Source: Gastrodia elata
Taxonomy: Eukaryota; Streptophyta; Magnoliopsida; Asparagales; Orchidaceae
Assembly: GCA_016760335.1 (NCBI GenBank)
Contig: CM028675.1
Coordinates: 7,006,001-7,070,000, forward strand
Length of the DNA: 64,000 bases
Reading direction: 5' to 3'
The translations under genes and the position numbers were made by a program. The notes below the pieces were generated by a model. It ran no database searches, was not told the DNA's origin, and worked only from the letters and a program-made list of their open reading frames with translations. Shown here piece by piece: positions 11,486-23,000 of the stretch (position 1 is the first letter of the stretch; each line of letters starts with the position of its first letter).

Positions 11486-12005
11486 CACCATCTTACCCCC
11501 CAACCAACATCACACATTCCTTAACCTCTACCCCCCAAACTTCTTCCCTTTCACCCTATGTAAAACCCAATCCAAGACCGGACATCTCAAACCAAAAACA
11601 ATCCTCAATCTTCTTACCCCCAGCAACCACCACCTTCACCCTCACCTCATATAAAGCAATCACCTCTCTCCCTCATTGGTGACAAGCTATGTTTGAAGAA
11701 TTCAAAGCCTTACAAGACCAACACACTTGGGCTCTTGTACCCGGCATTCACCATCTTACCCCCCAACCAACATCACACATTCCTTAACCTCTACCCCCCA
11801 AACTTCTTCCCTTTCACCCTATGTAAAACCTGATCCAAGACTGGACATCTCAAACAAAAAACAATCCTCAATCTTCTTACCCCCAGCAACCGCCACCTTC
11901 ACCCTCACCTCATATAAAGCAATCGCCTCTCTCCCTCATTGGCGACAAGCTATGTTTGAAGAATTCAAAGCCTTACAAGACCAACACACTTGGGCTCTTG
12001 TACCC
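11480..12005 (+). repeat. 263-bp perfect-register tandem duplication inside copia
   Basis: Copy 1 is 11480-11742 and copy 2 is 11743-12005, with only scattered differences (for example CCCAATCC against CCTGATCC). The unit starts in the remnant linker and includes the first RT motif WRQAMFEEFKALQDQH. The duplication happened after the integrase deletion. Confidence 0.9.
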
Positions 12006-12655
12006 AAGGACCCTACAAAAACTATCATAGGGTGTAAATGGACATATAAAACAAAACTCAAACCCGACAGCACCCTCAACAGATACAAAGCTTACCTAGT
12101 AGCACAAGGATACAACCAAAAATAAGGGATAGACAATATCGAAACCTTAAGCCCAGTAGCTAAATAGCCCACTCTCCGTATCCTTCTCTCCATAGCCAAA
12201 ACTAGCAATTGGTCTATCATTCAATTAAACATATCCAATGCATTCCTCCACGGATCCCAATAACAGTCTGTTCTTATGAAAAACGATAAGGTTTCGAGGA
12301 CTTCAATAATCCTGATCACGTGTCTCCTCAAAAAGACAATCTAAGTACTAAAATAGTCTCCCCGACAATTGTATACTACACTCACCACATTCTTATGAGA
12401 ACATCATTTCACTCTCAGCTTAGCCAACCAGTCTCAACTCACATATCACCACATTGGCACCTCTATCATCATGCTTATATATGTTGACAACATCCTCATC
12501 ACCGGTAACAACAGTCACAAATTACACCAAATAATTCAATCCATGAACCACAGATACAAGGTCAAAATCCTAGTCAATTTTTTGGAATCCAAATGCATCA
12601 CCAAGGCAAGAGCATTCTTCTCCATCATACCACCTACGCCCTCACCATTCTAGAC
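11880..12655 (+). pseudogene. Copia reverse transcriptase (broken)
   Basis: 11940-12120 reads HWRQAMFEEFKALQDQHTW, then IIGCKWTYKTK and LVAQGYNQK, the N-terminal RT blocks. 12465-12530 gives IIMLIYVDNILITGNN, where the catalytic YVDD is present as YVDN. Several stops lie in between. A YVDN site and frame breaks mean it is inactive. Confidence 0.85.
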
Positions 12656-12704
12656 AAAACATGGATGAGAAACTGCAAACCGGCGACCGCCTCAACCTCC
12701 TAAG

Positions 12705-13385
12705 GTGAAGGAAACCACCACTCAACCGCAAGCAGCAAGGCGGAACTCTTTAGCAATCCAACCTTATACCAGCAAGGCAGAACTCTTTAGCAATCCAGCC
12801 TTATACCAGCAACTGACTGGGTTACTTCAATATCTCACAATAACTCATCCACCCATTTCCTTTGCAGTAAACAAAGTATATCAATATATGCACTAGCCCA
12901 CCGATCACGACTTCATAGCTCTCAAGATAATTCTATGGTCATTAAAGAAACTGCAACTCAAGGAATATGCCTTCAAGAAACGGGCACCTTTCTTAGAGCT
13001 TACTTAAATTCAAATTGGACAGGGCATCCAGTAGACATGAAGTCCACTACAAGCTACTACATATTCCTCGAGAAAAATCCCATATCATAAAGCGCAAAGA
13101 AACAGGTCACGATAGCTCACTCATCAACAAAAGCTAAATATCGGGCGCTAGCCTCCATCACTTTAGAAATCCTATGGCTACAACAACTACTTCAGAAGTT
13201 CACGAGAGTCGCTCTTCCTCCTACAACAATTCTCTGCGACAACATATTTGCAATAGCCCTATCCAGTAATCCAGTCTTCTATGTTCTAACAAAACACATA
13301 GAAGTGGGTTGTCACTTTCTCCGAGCCTACATCCAAAGGAAAGAGGTCGCCACAAAGTACATCTCTACAAACGAATAACGGGCAG
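12705..13385 (+). pseudogene. Copia RNase H (broken)
   Basis: 12790-12890 carries ALYQQLTGLLQYLTITHPP; 13120-13400 carries STKAKYRALASITLEILWL, LCDNIFAIALSSNPVF, KHIEVGCHFLR and ADILTKHLP, the hallmark blocks of copia RNase H. A short direct duplication of about 40 bp (unit AAGGCGGAACTCTTTAGC...) occurs at about 12731-12810. Confidence 0.8.
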
Positions 13386-13473
13386 ATATTCTCACCAAGC
13401 ATCTCCCCGCTCTAAGCATCATACATTATGTAAGAAGCTTACAACATCCATATGATTGTAAGCTTATGGGGGG

Positions 13474-13627
13474 TGACAAAAATACCCTTAAGCTAGGCTA
13501 TAAAACCTATTGCACCCTCTATGGATGAGTGTAATAAGATTTCTTAGTATCTAAGCTTGCATGCATTTGCTCCTTCTCTCAAATCTATTCTCCTCTTGCT
13601 GTCTCTACCTCGTTAGTCTTTCTTTTG
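13474..13627 (+). repeat. Copia 3' LTR
   Basis: Same 154-bp length as the 5' LTR and clearly homologous along its length. It is preceded by the polypurine tract at 13466-13473. Confidence 0.85.
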
Positions 13628-13639
13628 ACAAGGACATAA

Positions 13640-14540
13640 TTCAGCATAATTGCTAAGGATCATTGATGGGTGACATGCTTGGTATGGGTGAGATGGAAGA
13701 TGTAGAGTAGGGAAATTTGTCTTCAACGAATTTGGTATGACGGGAGATTAAGGAGGTGGATGTTTTGGGATTGTAGCATATGTAGCCTTTGTGGTTTGGG
13801 GAGTAGCCGAGAAAGATATAGGGAAATATTTCAGTTCAAGTTTGGACATTTTGGTGTGGGGAAGAAGGGGAAAGCATAGGCACCCGAATACTCGTAGACG
13901 ATCGTATTTTGATTGGGTGTTCAATAGGAGAGATGTTAATGGTGTTTGGAGAGGGTAGTCGATAGATGAGATAGGTGGAGAAGTGGCTTGAGCCCAAAAG
14001 GTTTCGGGTAGATTGGTTGTTTGAAAAAGAGCATGGGTAACCTCTAGTATGTGCATGTGTTTGCACTCTGCCACTCCATTATGTAGAGGAGTGTATATGC
14101 AGGACATTTGGTGATAGATGCCGAGGTTCTTGAGGAGATTATGGAAAAGGGTGGAGTTGCATTCGCCTCCATCGAATTGAAGGATTTTTATGCATCTATT
14201 GAATTAACATTCAATAAAATTTGGAGATGCATAAAATGATTGTAGTGCTTCAAATTTATGTTTTGCTGGAAAAAGCCATGTATAACAAGAACAAAGATCC
14301 CCGAAAATGACAACTTATAACCTTCTTTAGAAATAGTGGGGGAATGTCCATATACATCAGCATGAATAAATTCATATACATTACGTTCTATAGGATTAAA
14401 TAGGAAAATGTAGCTTGTGGAGTTTGGCAGTGATGCAAGTGGGACATGGAAATGAGGAGCTGTTGATGATGAATGAGTGTTGTTGTGAGGAGATGTTGGA
14501 CATCTTGGCTCAAATGTCCTTGACAGAAGTACCATGGAGG
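13640..14540 (-). pseudogene. Copia integrase (broken), second element
   Basis: 14190-14080 reads LQFDGGECNS and YTPLHNGVAECKHMHILEV, the second aspartate block and the D-D-E glutamate block (NGVAE). Then PETFWAQA and RVFGCLCFPLLP follow. Around 13790-13650 a second frame gives YNPKTSTSLISRHTKFVED, the conserved integrase end. Frameshifts and stops throughout. Confidence 0.8.
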
Positions 14541-15022
14541 TGCGTTCGATGAAGATCTCAAAATGAGCTTGAAAGGTGGAGGTTTTGGAGTTGGTCAGGC
14601 GATGTAGAGGTAGTTGATGCAGCGGCCTTTAATGAGAGGAATGCTTGAGTGGAGGTCCTTTATGATGAATCCGGTTTGATCAAATGAGATGGAAAGGGAG
14701 CTCTTTGATGTTAGCTTGTGTATGGAAAGAAGATTGTATTGACATTGAGGGTATTATTCAAAAGTAACTTACGATGAGGTGTGGGTAGAATGTGGTTGCC
14801 GATATTGGAGATTTGGAGGGTCTAACAGCTTCTGAGAGTAACTCTGCATTGCCTTGATACGTATCATCTATGGAAAGATTGTTGATGTCATTGGTGATAT
14901 GGCTCGAGGTTCCTAAATCCAAATGAATCAAAATACTAAATGTGATCGCTCAAACCTTCAGTGAAGAGAGCAATAGGGTGGTTGGAGAGCTGATTGGGAA
15001 TATTATTGTAGTTGTAGTCCAT

Positions 15023-15960
15023 TCAATACCAACAATCCTTGGCTGAGTGACTTGGCTTGTATTGGCACTCAATGAATAAAAGCATATAAGTTATATGTGT
15101 TGGCGGCATTCCTCTGTATGGGGTGGTTATGCGGCCTCTTACCCTGAGTGGCAACGACAAGCGGCCTTTGGTTCTACCACTAAAGAACATCAGACGATGT
15201 TGGCTTGCGAATGACAGATTTTGGTGTTGCATTTCCTTGTGGAGGTCTTGTTGTACATTGATCTCTTCGTTGCAAAGTAGAGAGTAGAGGTCGTCCAAAC
15301 TGATTGGACTAAGTTTGATTTAGAATGTTGTTTTGAAGGCTTGATAGGTGGCGGGGAGACTGTTTAGATTGTAGAGAATAACACCTTCGTTGTCTACCTT
15401 GGAGCAGGATGCATCTATGTTGTCTACCAGATATTTGATTTCAGATATGTCTGCTTGCATGATCTTTATTTTAGGAACAAATTGCGAAGTTCATTCTTGA
15501 GTTGTATAAGTCTTGAAAAATTGGTGGACCGGAGACGTTTTGCTAGGATGACACATCGGTACATGAATCTACCTCGAGAATGTGGGGGAGAATTGAGGGA
15601 GATGAAGTAGCGCAGAGAGATGCAATCAGATTTCTATTGTTGATGATCCAGGTAGAGTAATTGGAATCATTTGCATGTGATGCCAAGAGAGGAGAATGAA
15701 TCACGTTTATGATGTTGGACATTAGAAATTTGAGGCCCTTTGTTGCGTTGATGATGGTGGAGTTACTGCGAGAACTCGAGTTGTCTCATGACTGAGATTC
15801 AACATTTGTCGATTTCATTGCAAGCAGATTTGTCGTAGCGTCGGGTCTTGATCAGGACGAGATTAACAAGGCCATCTCGATCAGATTGGAGTTAATGTGA
15901 TCAAATCGAGATTGATTTAATCTGAGGATTGTCGTCAAAGGTGTTTCATCTGAGATCCAA
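15023..15960 (-). pseudogene. Copia gag (broken), second element
   Basis: Frames on the minus strand give SHANDSNYSTWIINNRNL (about 15700), IKIMQADISEIKYLVDNID (about 15460-15400), VILYNLNSLPATYQAFKT (about 15370-15320) and then 15298-15023 with LDDLYSLLCNEE and a zinc-knuckle relic CQYKPSHSAKDCWY. Order and content match the plus-strand copia gag. Broken by stops between segments. Confidence 0.75.
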
Positions 15961-15987
15961 GTATATACGGAGATGCGAGAGGGAAAA

Positions 15988-18462
15988 TGTGAGGACCCGA
16001 TGCCAGGTCAGCGGGAGCTAATCCAACACCGGTTTGCTTGTGGAATGGTAATAGCAACAACAACAAGCAATGACAAGTCCTCTAGCCGCAGGATCATATT
16101 GAGTGGTTTAAGAGACAAATATATAGACATCAAACATAACTCATTTATTCATTAATTCATGAGTCTTGAGTACATAAATTAAAATAAAAGAAAAATTACA
16201 GACTTTTTAAAAGTAGATAGAGTCAAAAAGAAAGCGGTGGATCAGCAGGTAGCAGTATCAGCACTGCTCAGTTCTTTAGCACCTTTCCTTGAGGATGAAC
16301 TCCTGATCTGGGCACGTTTCAAAAATGCGGGCATTCGAAAATCAGTTAATTGTGAAACTAAGCACTGATAGATGTCATATTTACAAATGTTAAATAATAA
16401 GCAAAATAATTAATATTTGACAGGAAATAAAAGTTGTACAAACTTATCCCTGCAAACCTGTTTCAATTGCACTTGAAACTTAGCATAGAAATAATTGCAG
16501 TCACAAAAATAAATACAAAATTTTTAGCGCTTGATATCTGAGGCAAAATATGATTTTGTTGGGCAAGTACAAAATCGAGGAAAAGGGGGGTTCAGTTTTG
16601 TGTTACATATCTCAACTTCCCTCTATATCTGCCCCCTCAAAGGCTTATCGGTATAGGCTCCTTATGACTCCCGATGTCGGACAGCCCCATCCTAGCGGTT
16701 GTCTCATCAGACAAAAGGTATAAAGCAACATGGAACCCTTGCTTCTCACTTATCCAAACTTTTTCATATGTCATTTTATGTGACTTTAAAAAGCACTTTT
16801 ATCAAATTTGTGTGATGCTGAGCAGAAAAAAAGTATATTTAAACAGAAGTAATAAATGATATCTGGTACCTTGTTCTTTTAAGTTCAAAGGTTCAACAGT
16901 TCGACATTTTTGATGAGTGACAGTTCGCTCAATCTGCATTTAGATTTTGGATACTTTTAAATTAGTTCTTAGCCAATTTTTTGGTTTATGAGTAACATTT
17001 ATTTCCATTTCGATTATGTCCTTTCGCTTTCTTAATATGATTGAAGACTGATCTTTAAGGTACTGCGATTGCAGTAATATTTATTATAGCATTTATTAAT
17101 TTGCTGATGATAGCAATCATATTTGATACAATATTATTGTTATCATTATTTTAATGATAACAATAATATAAGAATGAAAGAACATAACCAAAAATAACTG
17201 TTAAAATGAAAACACTTAAACTGAAATTATAATCATTTTATAACATATGTATAGTTTTCATTATTAATTAATGAGAACCATATTAATGTGAATGACGATA
17301 TTATATCCTCATTATTATCATAATAATAAGTTTTAAGTGGGTATAATTTAAAAGAACTTAAAAATTTCTCCTATTTTCTCTTCTCTTTTTTTTTCTATCT
17401 TTTAAATTTATCGACTTACTTTAAAATTAGGATTTCCGAAAAGCGGAGGGAGGCCGGAGCGGGGTGGCCAGACGGCTGGCAGCGGCCGGAGAGGGCTGCT
17501 GAGTGGCTGGCTGCCTCTGGAGGGCTGGCCGGGGGCTGCAGCAAGCTGGCAGCGGCTGGAGAGGGCTGCTGAGTGGCTGGCTGCCTCTTGAGGGCTGGCC
17601 GGGGGCTGCTGGGGGGCCCGGCTTGCTTGCTGGTTGGCTGCGGGAGAGTGCTGGGTGCTGAGGGGCGGCTGCCGGGGAAGGGGCTGCTGTGAGGGGGAGG
17701 AGAGGCTGCAAGAGGGGAGGAGGGGCTGTAGGTTTAGGGTTTGGAAGAGGAGAGGGTTGTGGGGGAGGAGAAGGAAGGGGGGCTTATGTTGAGGAGAGGA
17801 GTGGGGGGAGAGGGGGTCGGCCAGGTGGGCCGACCAGTCTGCGCCAAAAACGGTGCAGGCGACCCCTTTCTGGCGCGGAAGCTTCCGCGCAAGGCGCTGT
17901 CGGGCGCGCGCACGGGAAAGCAGGGGGGCGGGCGAATGGGGGGAAGGAAAAATAAAGGAAAAATTAAAAAAATAAATACTTAAAGTTAAATTTTTCGCAT
18001 TTTTCCGCCGTTCGGCTTCCAAATACAACGAAACTTGGCACCGAGGTGTGTTACTACACGACGAACACTCTCGCGCCGAAAATTTTCAATTCGGACAATT
18101 ATTTTATTTTTAATTAATTTCTGAAGTTTTCAAACTTCAGAAATTAACCACGATAAATCTGGCGCTCATAATTTGATGAAAATTCACGAGCAGCCTTTAA
18201 ATAATATACTTAACACAATGACACTGAAATCGATGAATTCTGACACATATTTTAATATTTTGATTTTAGGATTTAAATAATTCCGAAAATAAAGCGGGAG
18301 CTTCCGTTATTCGAATTTCTCCCAAACTAGGGTACTTTGATCTTAAAAATTATCCTTATCTAAGGGTATTTTTGTTTGCCCTAGTTTGAAATTCTCCAGA
18401 GCTTTGATGTCTGAAACGGGCTCTGACCTAATTTTGAAAAATAACGACATTGGGTCGTTACA
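15988..18462 (-). mobile_element. Solo LTR, 2475 bp, TSD GAAAA
   Basis: Read on the minus strand it starts TGTAACGACCCAATG (at 18462) and ends at 15988 in ...GGGTCCTCACA. It is flanked by perfect 5-bp duplications GAAAA (15983-15987 and 18463-18467). No internal retrotransposon sequence remains, so it arose by LTR-LTR recombination. It shares with the family the block CAGTTCGCTCAAT (about 16927), the GC-rich promoter region (17420-17960) and a splice-donor-like site after the leader. It lacks the hairpin array present in the other copies. The 206-codon minus ORF 17408-18028 lies in the CAGCC-rich leader and is not considered a gene. Confidence 0.9.
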
Positions 18463-18496
18463 GAAAAAAAGAAGAGCGTCGATAAGTTCGCACGCT

Positions 18497-18509
18497 CTAT
18501 GTACCATGT
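18497..18509 (-). other. Possible decayed primer-binding site of the second copia
   Basis: Minus-strand TGGTACATAGAGC against the usual TGGTATCAGAGC, placed just upstream of the interrupted gag. The adjoining sequence (CTCGCTCCCTCTACA) could be the LTR end. Inferred from position. Confidence 0.35.
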
Positions 18510-18594
18510 AGAGGGAGCGAGAACGGGAGGACAAGTAAAGCGAAAGAATCAAGTAAAAATCATCATATTGTTATTATGTCATGGTGAAATACAT

Positions 18595-18740
18595 AATACA
18601 TATATATATATATATACATATATATGTATATATATATATACATATATATATGTATATATATATATCAAAAGTAGTTTACAGCAAGCGTCCTGATTAGATC
18701 AGGTCTATATGGACGGTTGGATTTTCATTTGGTTGTTATA

Positions 18741-18780
<40 letters not shown>
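18595..18780. repeat. TA/TATACA-rich palindromic microsatellites
   Basis: 18599-18665 is an almost perfect alternation of ATATAT with TATGTA and TACATA steps that fold back on each other. A second (TA)n tract lies at 18740-18780. Between them is a short unique spacer. Confidence 0.85.
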
Positions 18781-18784
<4 letters not shown>

Positions 18785-19182
18785 GTTTGGTTACAGACCT
18801 TTAAGATGGAAAAATCTTTTTCTTCACATGTTTCACATTAACCATTCATTTAGATATTTGAATGGAGTTTACAGCCATATAATTTTTCACAAAAGTTTCT
18901 TTATGACTTTATATCCATCAGTCCACACAAACGGATGGATAATAAGAAGTATGCAAGGAGAAAGCCTTTCACCACATAAAAAAGATTGTTGTTTAGCTCT
19001 CACTATCCCTATATACATATTCAAACACCCATACACACAAATACAAATAAACAAGCACATGTAAACACACCCTATTATTAAATGCTTCAAAACTAGTAGT
19101 ATTATTCTGTTTATATTATTTGCTAATAATTTAAGAAACACTTTAAGTGAAAGTAATTATAATTTTTATGGTTTTTATTATC

Positions 19183-19425
19183 AAGGTTCTTAATATACGT
19201 AGCACCCAAATCCTTATAATACACATGCAGCATCCAAATTTTATATTTACAAATTAAAAAATAAAATTTTTCCCATCTTAAGATTATTTTAATTATAAGT
19301 GGATAAAAGGTATCATGCACCTTAAAATTGAGGAGATGAATGTGCTTTTTTCAAATATTAACATATGTGTGTTGGATATGTATTTTACAATGTTTTGGGT
19401 GCTACATACATATGAATCCTTTAAT
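19183..19425. mobile_element. Possible MITE with approximate terminal inverted repeats
   Basis: The left end has ACGTAGCACCCAAATCC and the right end, inverted, ATGTAGCACCCAAAAC, about 220 bp apart, in AT-rich DNA. The internal motif GGTATCATGCACCTTAAAA recurs at 55940 as GGTATCATGCACTCTAAAA. I cannot define a target duplication, so family and ends are uncertain. Confidence 0.35.
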
Positions 19426-19995
19426 ACTAACATATTGACTAAAGTATATCATGAACTTCATGATATATGTAAGCCTGATTCTAAACTGAAATTTAAGCAC
19501 TTCAATTAACTAGTGTATAGGTTAAATAGAACTTCCAATTTAGCTTTATGGTTTCCTTTTTTATTTAGAATCTAATAATAAAGCATCTCAGAAATTTTTA
19601 AGTTTCATCGAAACAAAGTCTTATGCTTATTATCAAATATAAATTAAGTTTATTTTTAATCCTAAATCACAAAACAATTTAAAACGAAATTGGTTTAATG
19701 AATTTATCAATTTAAAAACACATTAAAAGAACAATATGAATAGAAAAGTTTATACAAATTTGTAAATCATAGCATAAATTTGTAGGTGTGTTCATTTAAT
19801 GTATATGCCTTCTTCTAGTCTAATTCATTAAATACACAAACTACAAAAGCAAAACTGAACTTTCACAAAGAACCACTTGAACTAAACTAAATAATTTTGA
19901 AGTAATAGACAGGATTATAGTTACATCTTGATCTTTAAGAATTCTAATAATACTTATCTTTAAAAATCCAATAAAATGCAAATGTCAAAACTCAC
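19426..19995. other. NHX intron 3, proximal part
   Basis: AT-rich sequence downstream (in gene direction) of NHX exon 3. No exon 4 similarity is visible here or anywhere to position 1. Confidence 0.5.
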
Positions 19996-20093
19996 CGACT
20001 GATATTACAAAAAAGGAAATTAAAGTCCCAACTGCACCGAACAAAACGATTGTAACAAAGTTGCGAAAAAATTGTTTCTTTTTCACCTGAAAC
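19996..20093 (-). CDS. NHX: NHX exon 3
   Basis: After acceptor CACCAG at 20094 the exon completes the Gly split by intron 2 and reads FQVKKKQFFRNFVTIVLFG then AVGTLISFFVISV. It ends in phase 1 before donor GTGAG at 19995. Reading frame and protein continue exactly from exon 2, although that exon is 27 kb away. Confidence 0.93.
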
Positions 20094-23000
20094 CTGGTGC
20101 AAGAAAAAAAAAAGCAATCACCGATCATTTCAAGTATCAACTGAAGTTAAAGTAACTATTTCAAAGCTCAATAATCAGACATACTGGATAAGCAGATGAA
20201 AAAATTGTAAATAACTGAGTCTAAAATAACCTTACTGAAAGAAAATTTACCAACCCTTCAAAGTCTCAAAACTATTTGGCCAATCCGAAGTTTAAGATTC
20301 AAGAATAGAGCACAATGGGTAAAAAGATGATGTACGCTTCACCTTTATGAAAGGGATTAAAAAAACACTATTTGAGGTTAAAAGTTTAGTACACATGAAT
20401 CAGAAGTCATTTACACCAAGGTTTAACAGAAAGCGAAAAATCATACAATGCAACAAAACTAACCATTCAATCTATAGTTCATAGTAATATATAGGGGCAG
20501 TTGGTTTGAGGTAGAATAAATTCTCGAGTGATGCGAATCCATTTAAAATATTTGCACACATTTTTGAAGTGAAAACTTCTTTCTTGTTCATAATGTGGTA
20601 AGTAAATTCTGAAAATTATTTGTGTTCGAATTGGGGTAAAAAACTATACAGACAAGATGGTCGGCAATGTAGACGGGTTATTCTTAGCAGCTCCTAATGT
20701 CCCATGATGGCCAGTAATGACCAAAGGGTGGGTGGGCAGTGGTGGGACAACAGGCAGCGATGGAAAGTGGAGCCGCTTGTGGAGTTATGGCCAGTGCCGA
20801 TGGAGGCTGGTGTTGACCGGTAGTAAGTGTCGAAAAGGAAAATAGTCAGGAATTGTGAAAGGTGACCAGCAGTGACCGGCAATGAGGCAGCAATCAGCCA
20901 GAATCAAGGTGACCGACGATATGTGGTTGGTGGGAAACTGTGGTAATCAAAAGTGTGCAGTGAGTGAGCGGCTGCAAAAGGGGGATAAAAATGGCCAACA
21001 TAGAATGGTAAGAAGACAGGCCGTACAGAGTTGAGGTGACCAACAATAGCTGATGTTTATTCTGCATATATGGAGTAATTTAATTTGAGTGGTTTCCAAA
21101 GAGACTCGTAATGATCAAGAGGTGTCTTTCTCCCCAAACTTCATTTTGAAAACCCCTTAACCCAAACAGCCAAAATTTTATTTTAGTTTTGGAGTTGTAC
21201 CTACACCAAAGGATTTGCATATTAAACAACCCATAAGAAAAGATCAAAAAATCATGTTAACTAAAAAAACGGATGGTGGCAGCCAGCATTTCCGTAGAGG
21301 TAGTTTGGGAGTGTCAGACTGGACGTCTTTCACACGAGAATTGCATCAGTGATGTAAGATAGCATCACTATGAACCCATTGTTGTGAAAAATGACAGTGA
21401 GGACATTCATAAAGCCATATTTCATGACCCGTTTATTCATGAAGAGGTGAACAATTGATATAATTGTTAAAATATCATATTGTTTTTTGATATCCAAAAT
21501 TTTAATGGTAAACTCTTATTGGAATTTTATTATCAATACAGCCATCAAATTTTTACTTGTCACTTCATTTGGAACTTTAAGATTTACAAATTGGAATTCA
21601 AAGATCACTAAGAATGATCATGGGTGACAACCGCAAACAAGCAAACACCTTTGAACTATTGTCAATCGGGTCAATCAAAAATTAATATTGATCAATCATA
21701 TTTTGATGCATGAACAAAACAATTTGTATTGTTTCCCATCAGAGCATTCTAACGAAAATATTTTAACATATCTCAAAAACAGTGCTGCTAAAAAGTTATC
21801 AACAATCTAAATTCAATTTGTTTTGGCTATTTGATAACTCAATAGTTTTGAAGTATTGAAGGTGATTTGAATCATCAAGGAAGCTTTTGCAGACAACCTT
21901 GACTATACAAAAACATTCTCTACATCTTTCACATGTCAAGAAAAGCCTTTTATAAATAAGAATATAGCAATTAATCATGGGTAAATCATGGGTGCAACAT
22001 AAACAACTTTTCTGCAACGTTATTAAACCCTATAACATTTGATTCCCATTTACATTATATCAATGTCATCTCCCTTCACATAAAAGGACTGTACTTTTAA
22101 TCACTTTTGTTGTTAATAAAAGATTTTTCAGCTAAACCATGTTTTTTTTTTTCATTTTCAAGTTTTCATGTAAAATAATTATGCAATAGTATTCTCCTAT
22201 TACTATATTTATTGTATGTTATCATAAAACTAAGTCAATTAAGAATAACAATCTATATGGAGATTTATCTGTGTTCATCAAACAATCAATAATTGATTGA
22301 ATGTTGATGACACTTGAGCACAAGAACATTCTCCTTTTCTCAAAAGTTTTTTTTGTTTTTTTTTGAAACCAAAAACTAATAAAACAACTCTTTTAATTTA
22401 TTTATTTTTTAAATTAGATGAGCTTCAACGATGCAGCAAATGTGTGGCATCCCTTTAAAACATAGTTTTGTGCTCTACCTCGCATAGAATGAGGAAGAGA
22501 TCAATGAACCAAAACAACACACGCAATCCCTGATTTCTCTGTCTCTTAATAACAAGGAAAACATTGCCACCAAGGGTATTTAATTCATCTATCAAAGATC
22601 GTATTCAAATTACAAAACAAAACCCTTCGCCTTGTGAGTAATCCAACAAATTGGAACTGTAACAGCACAAACGAAATGAGTCTCATTTTTCTCCTAAGTT
22701 ACAACAAGTTGAGAATTGATGGCTTAACAACATTCATGCAGTTATATCCTATTATCAATGAAGGATTCTATTAATTTCATTCCCTAACAACCTGTTGACA
22801 CTGCATGATTAGCACATCCACTTCTTATGAAGTAGGTGCTTCCCAATCTCCCAAGTAAAAGTTGTAGACCCAACCCTACATCAAGCTGATGGTGTTCCAT
22901 ACAAACTCCTTTACAGCAAGCTACATTTTCTCAAACAAAAAGAGTTCCCCTTGGGAAAAAAGGTTCAACCTCCTTGTTATAGTGATTTGATTAAGCTGCT

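Larger units (their letters stand above)
9395..13627 (+). mobile_element. Ty1/copia LTR retrotransposon, full domain order but defective
   Basis: Two similar 154-bp LTRs (9395-9548 and 13474-13627, both starting TGACAAAAATACC) flank a 3.9 kb interior. A primer-binding site TGGTATCAGAGCTC (initiator-Met tRNA type) begins at 9549, immediately after the left LTR. A G-rich polypurine tract (TATGGGGGG) ends at 13473, immediately before the right LTR. Interior domains run gag, protease, integrase, reverse transcriptase, RNase H, which is the copia order. The flanks ATAAG (9390-9394) and ACAAG (13628-13632) match at 4 of 5. Many stops, frameshifts, two tandem duplications and loss of the integrase C-terminal half make it non-autonomous. 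Confidence 0.9.
13640..18525 (-). mobile_element. Second Ty1/copia element, minus strand, truncated and split by a solo LTR
   Basis: On the minus strand this reads gag (about 15950-15023), protease (about 15020-14560) and integrase (about 14535-13640), then stops at the right LTR of the plus-strand copia. The gag phrase LDDLYSLLCNEE and LPATYQAF match the plus-strand copia closely, so both belong to one family. The leader was split by the solo LTR at 15988-18462. Beyond it, at 18509-18497 (minus), TGGTACATAGAGC resembles a decayed TGGTATCAGAGC primer-binding site. RT, RNase H and the 3' LTR are missing. Confidence 0.75.

Noticed and set aside
17408..18028. 206-codon minus ORF rich in Pro, Ala, Ser and Leu
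   Set aside because: It lies in the CAGCC-rich promoter and leader of a solo LTR; equivalent regions of other copies do not conserve it.
19996..20093. NHX exon 3 as part of a separate pseudogene
   Set aside because: Phase, splice sites and protein continue exactly from exon 2, on the same strand, with no damage; one gene with a long intron is simpler.
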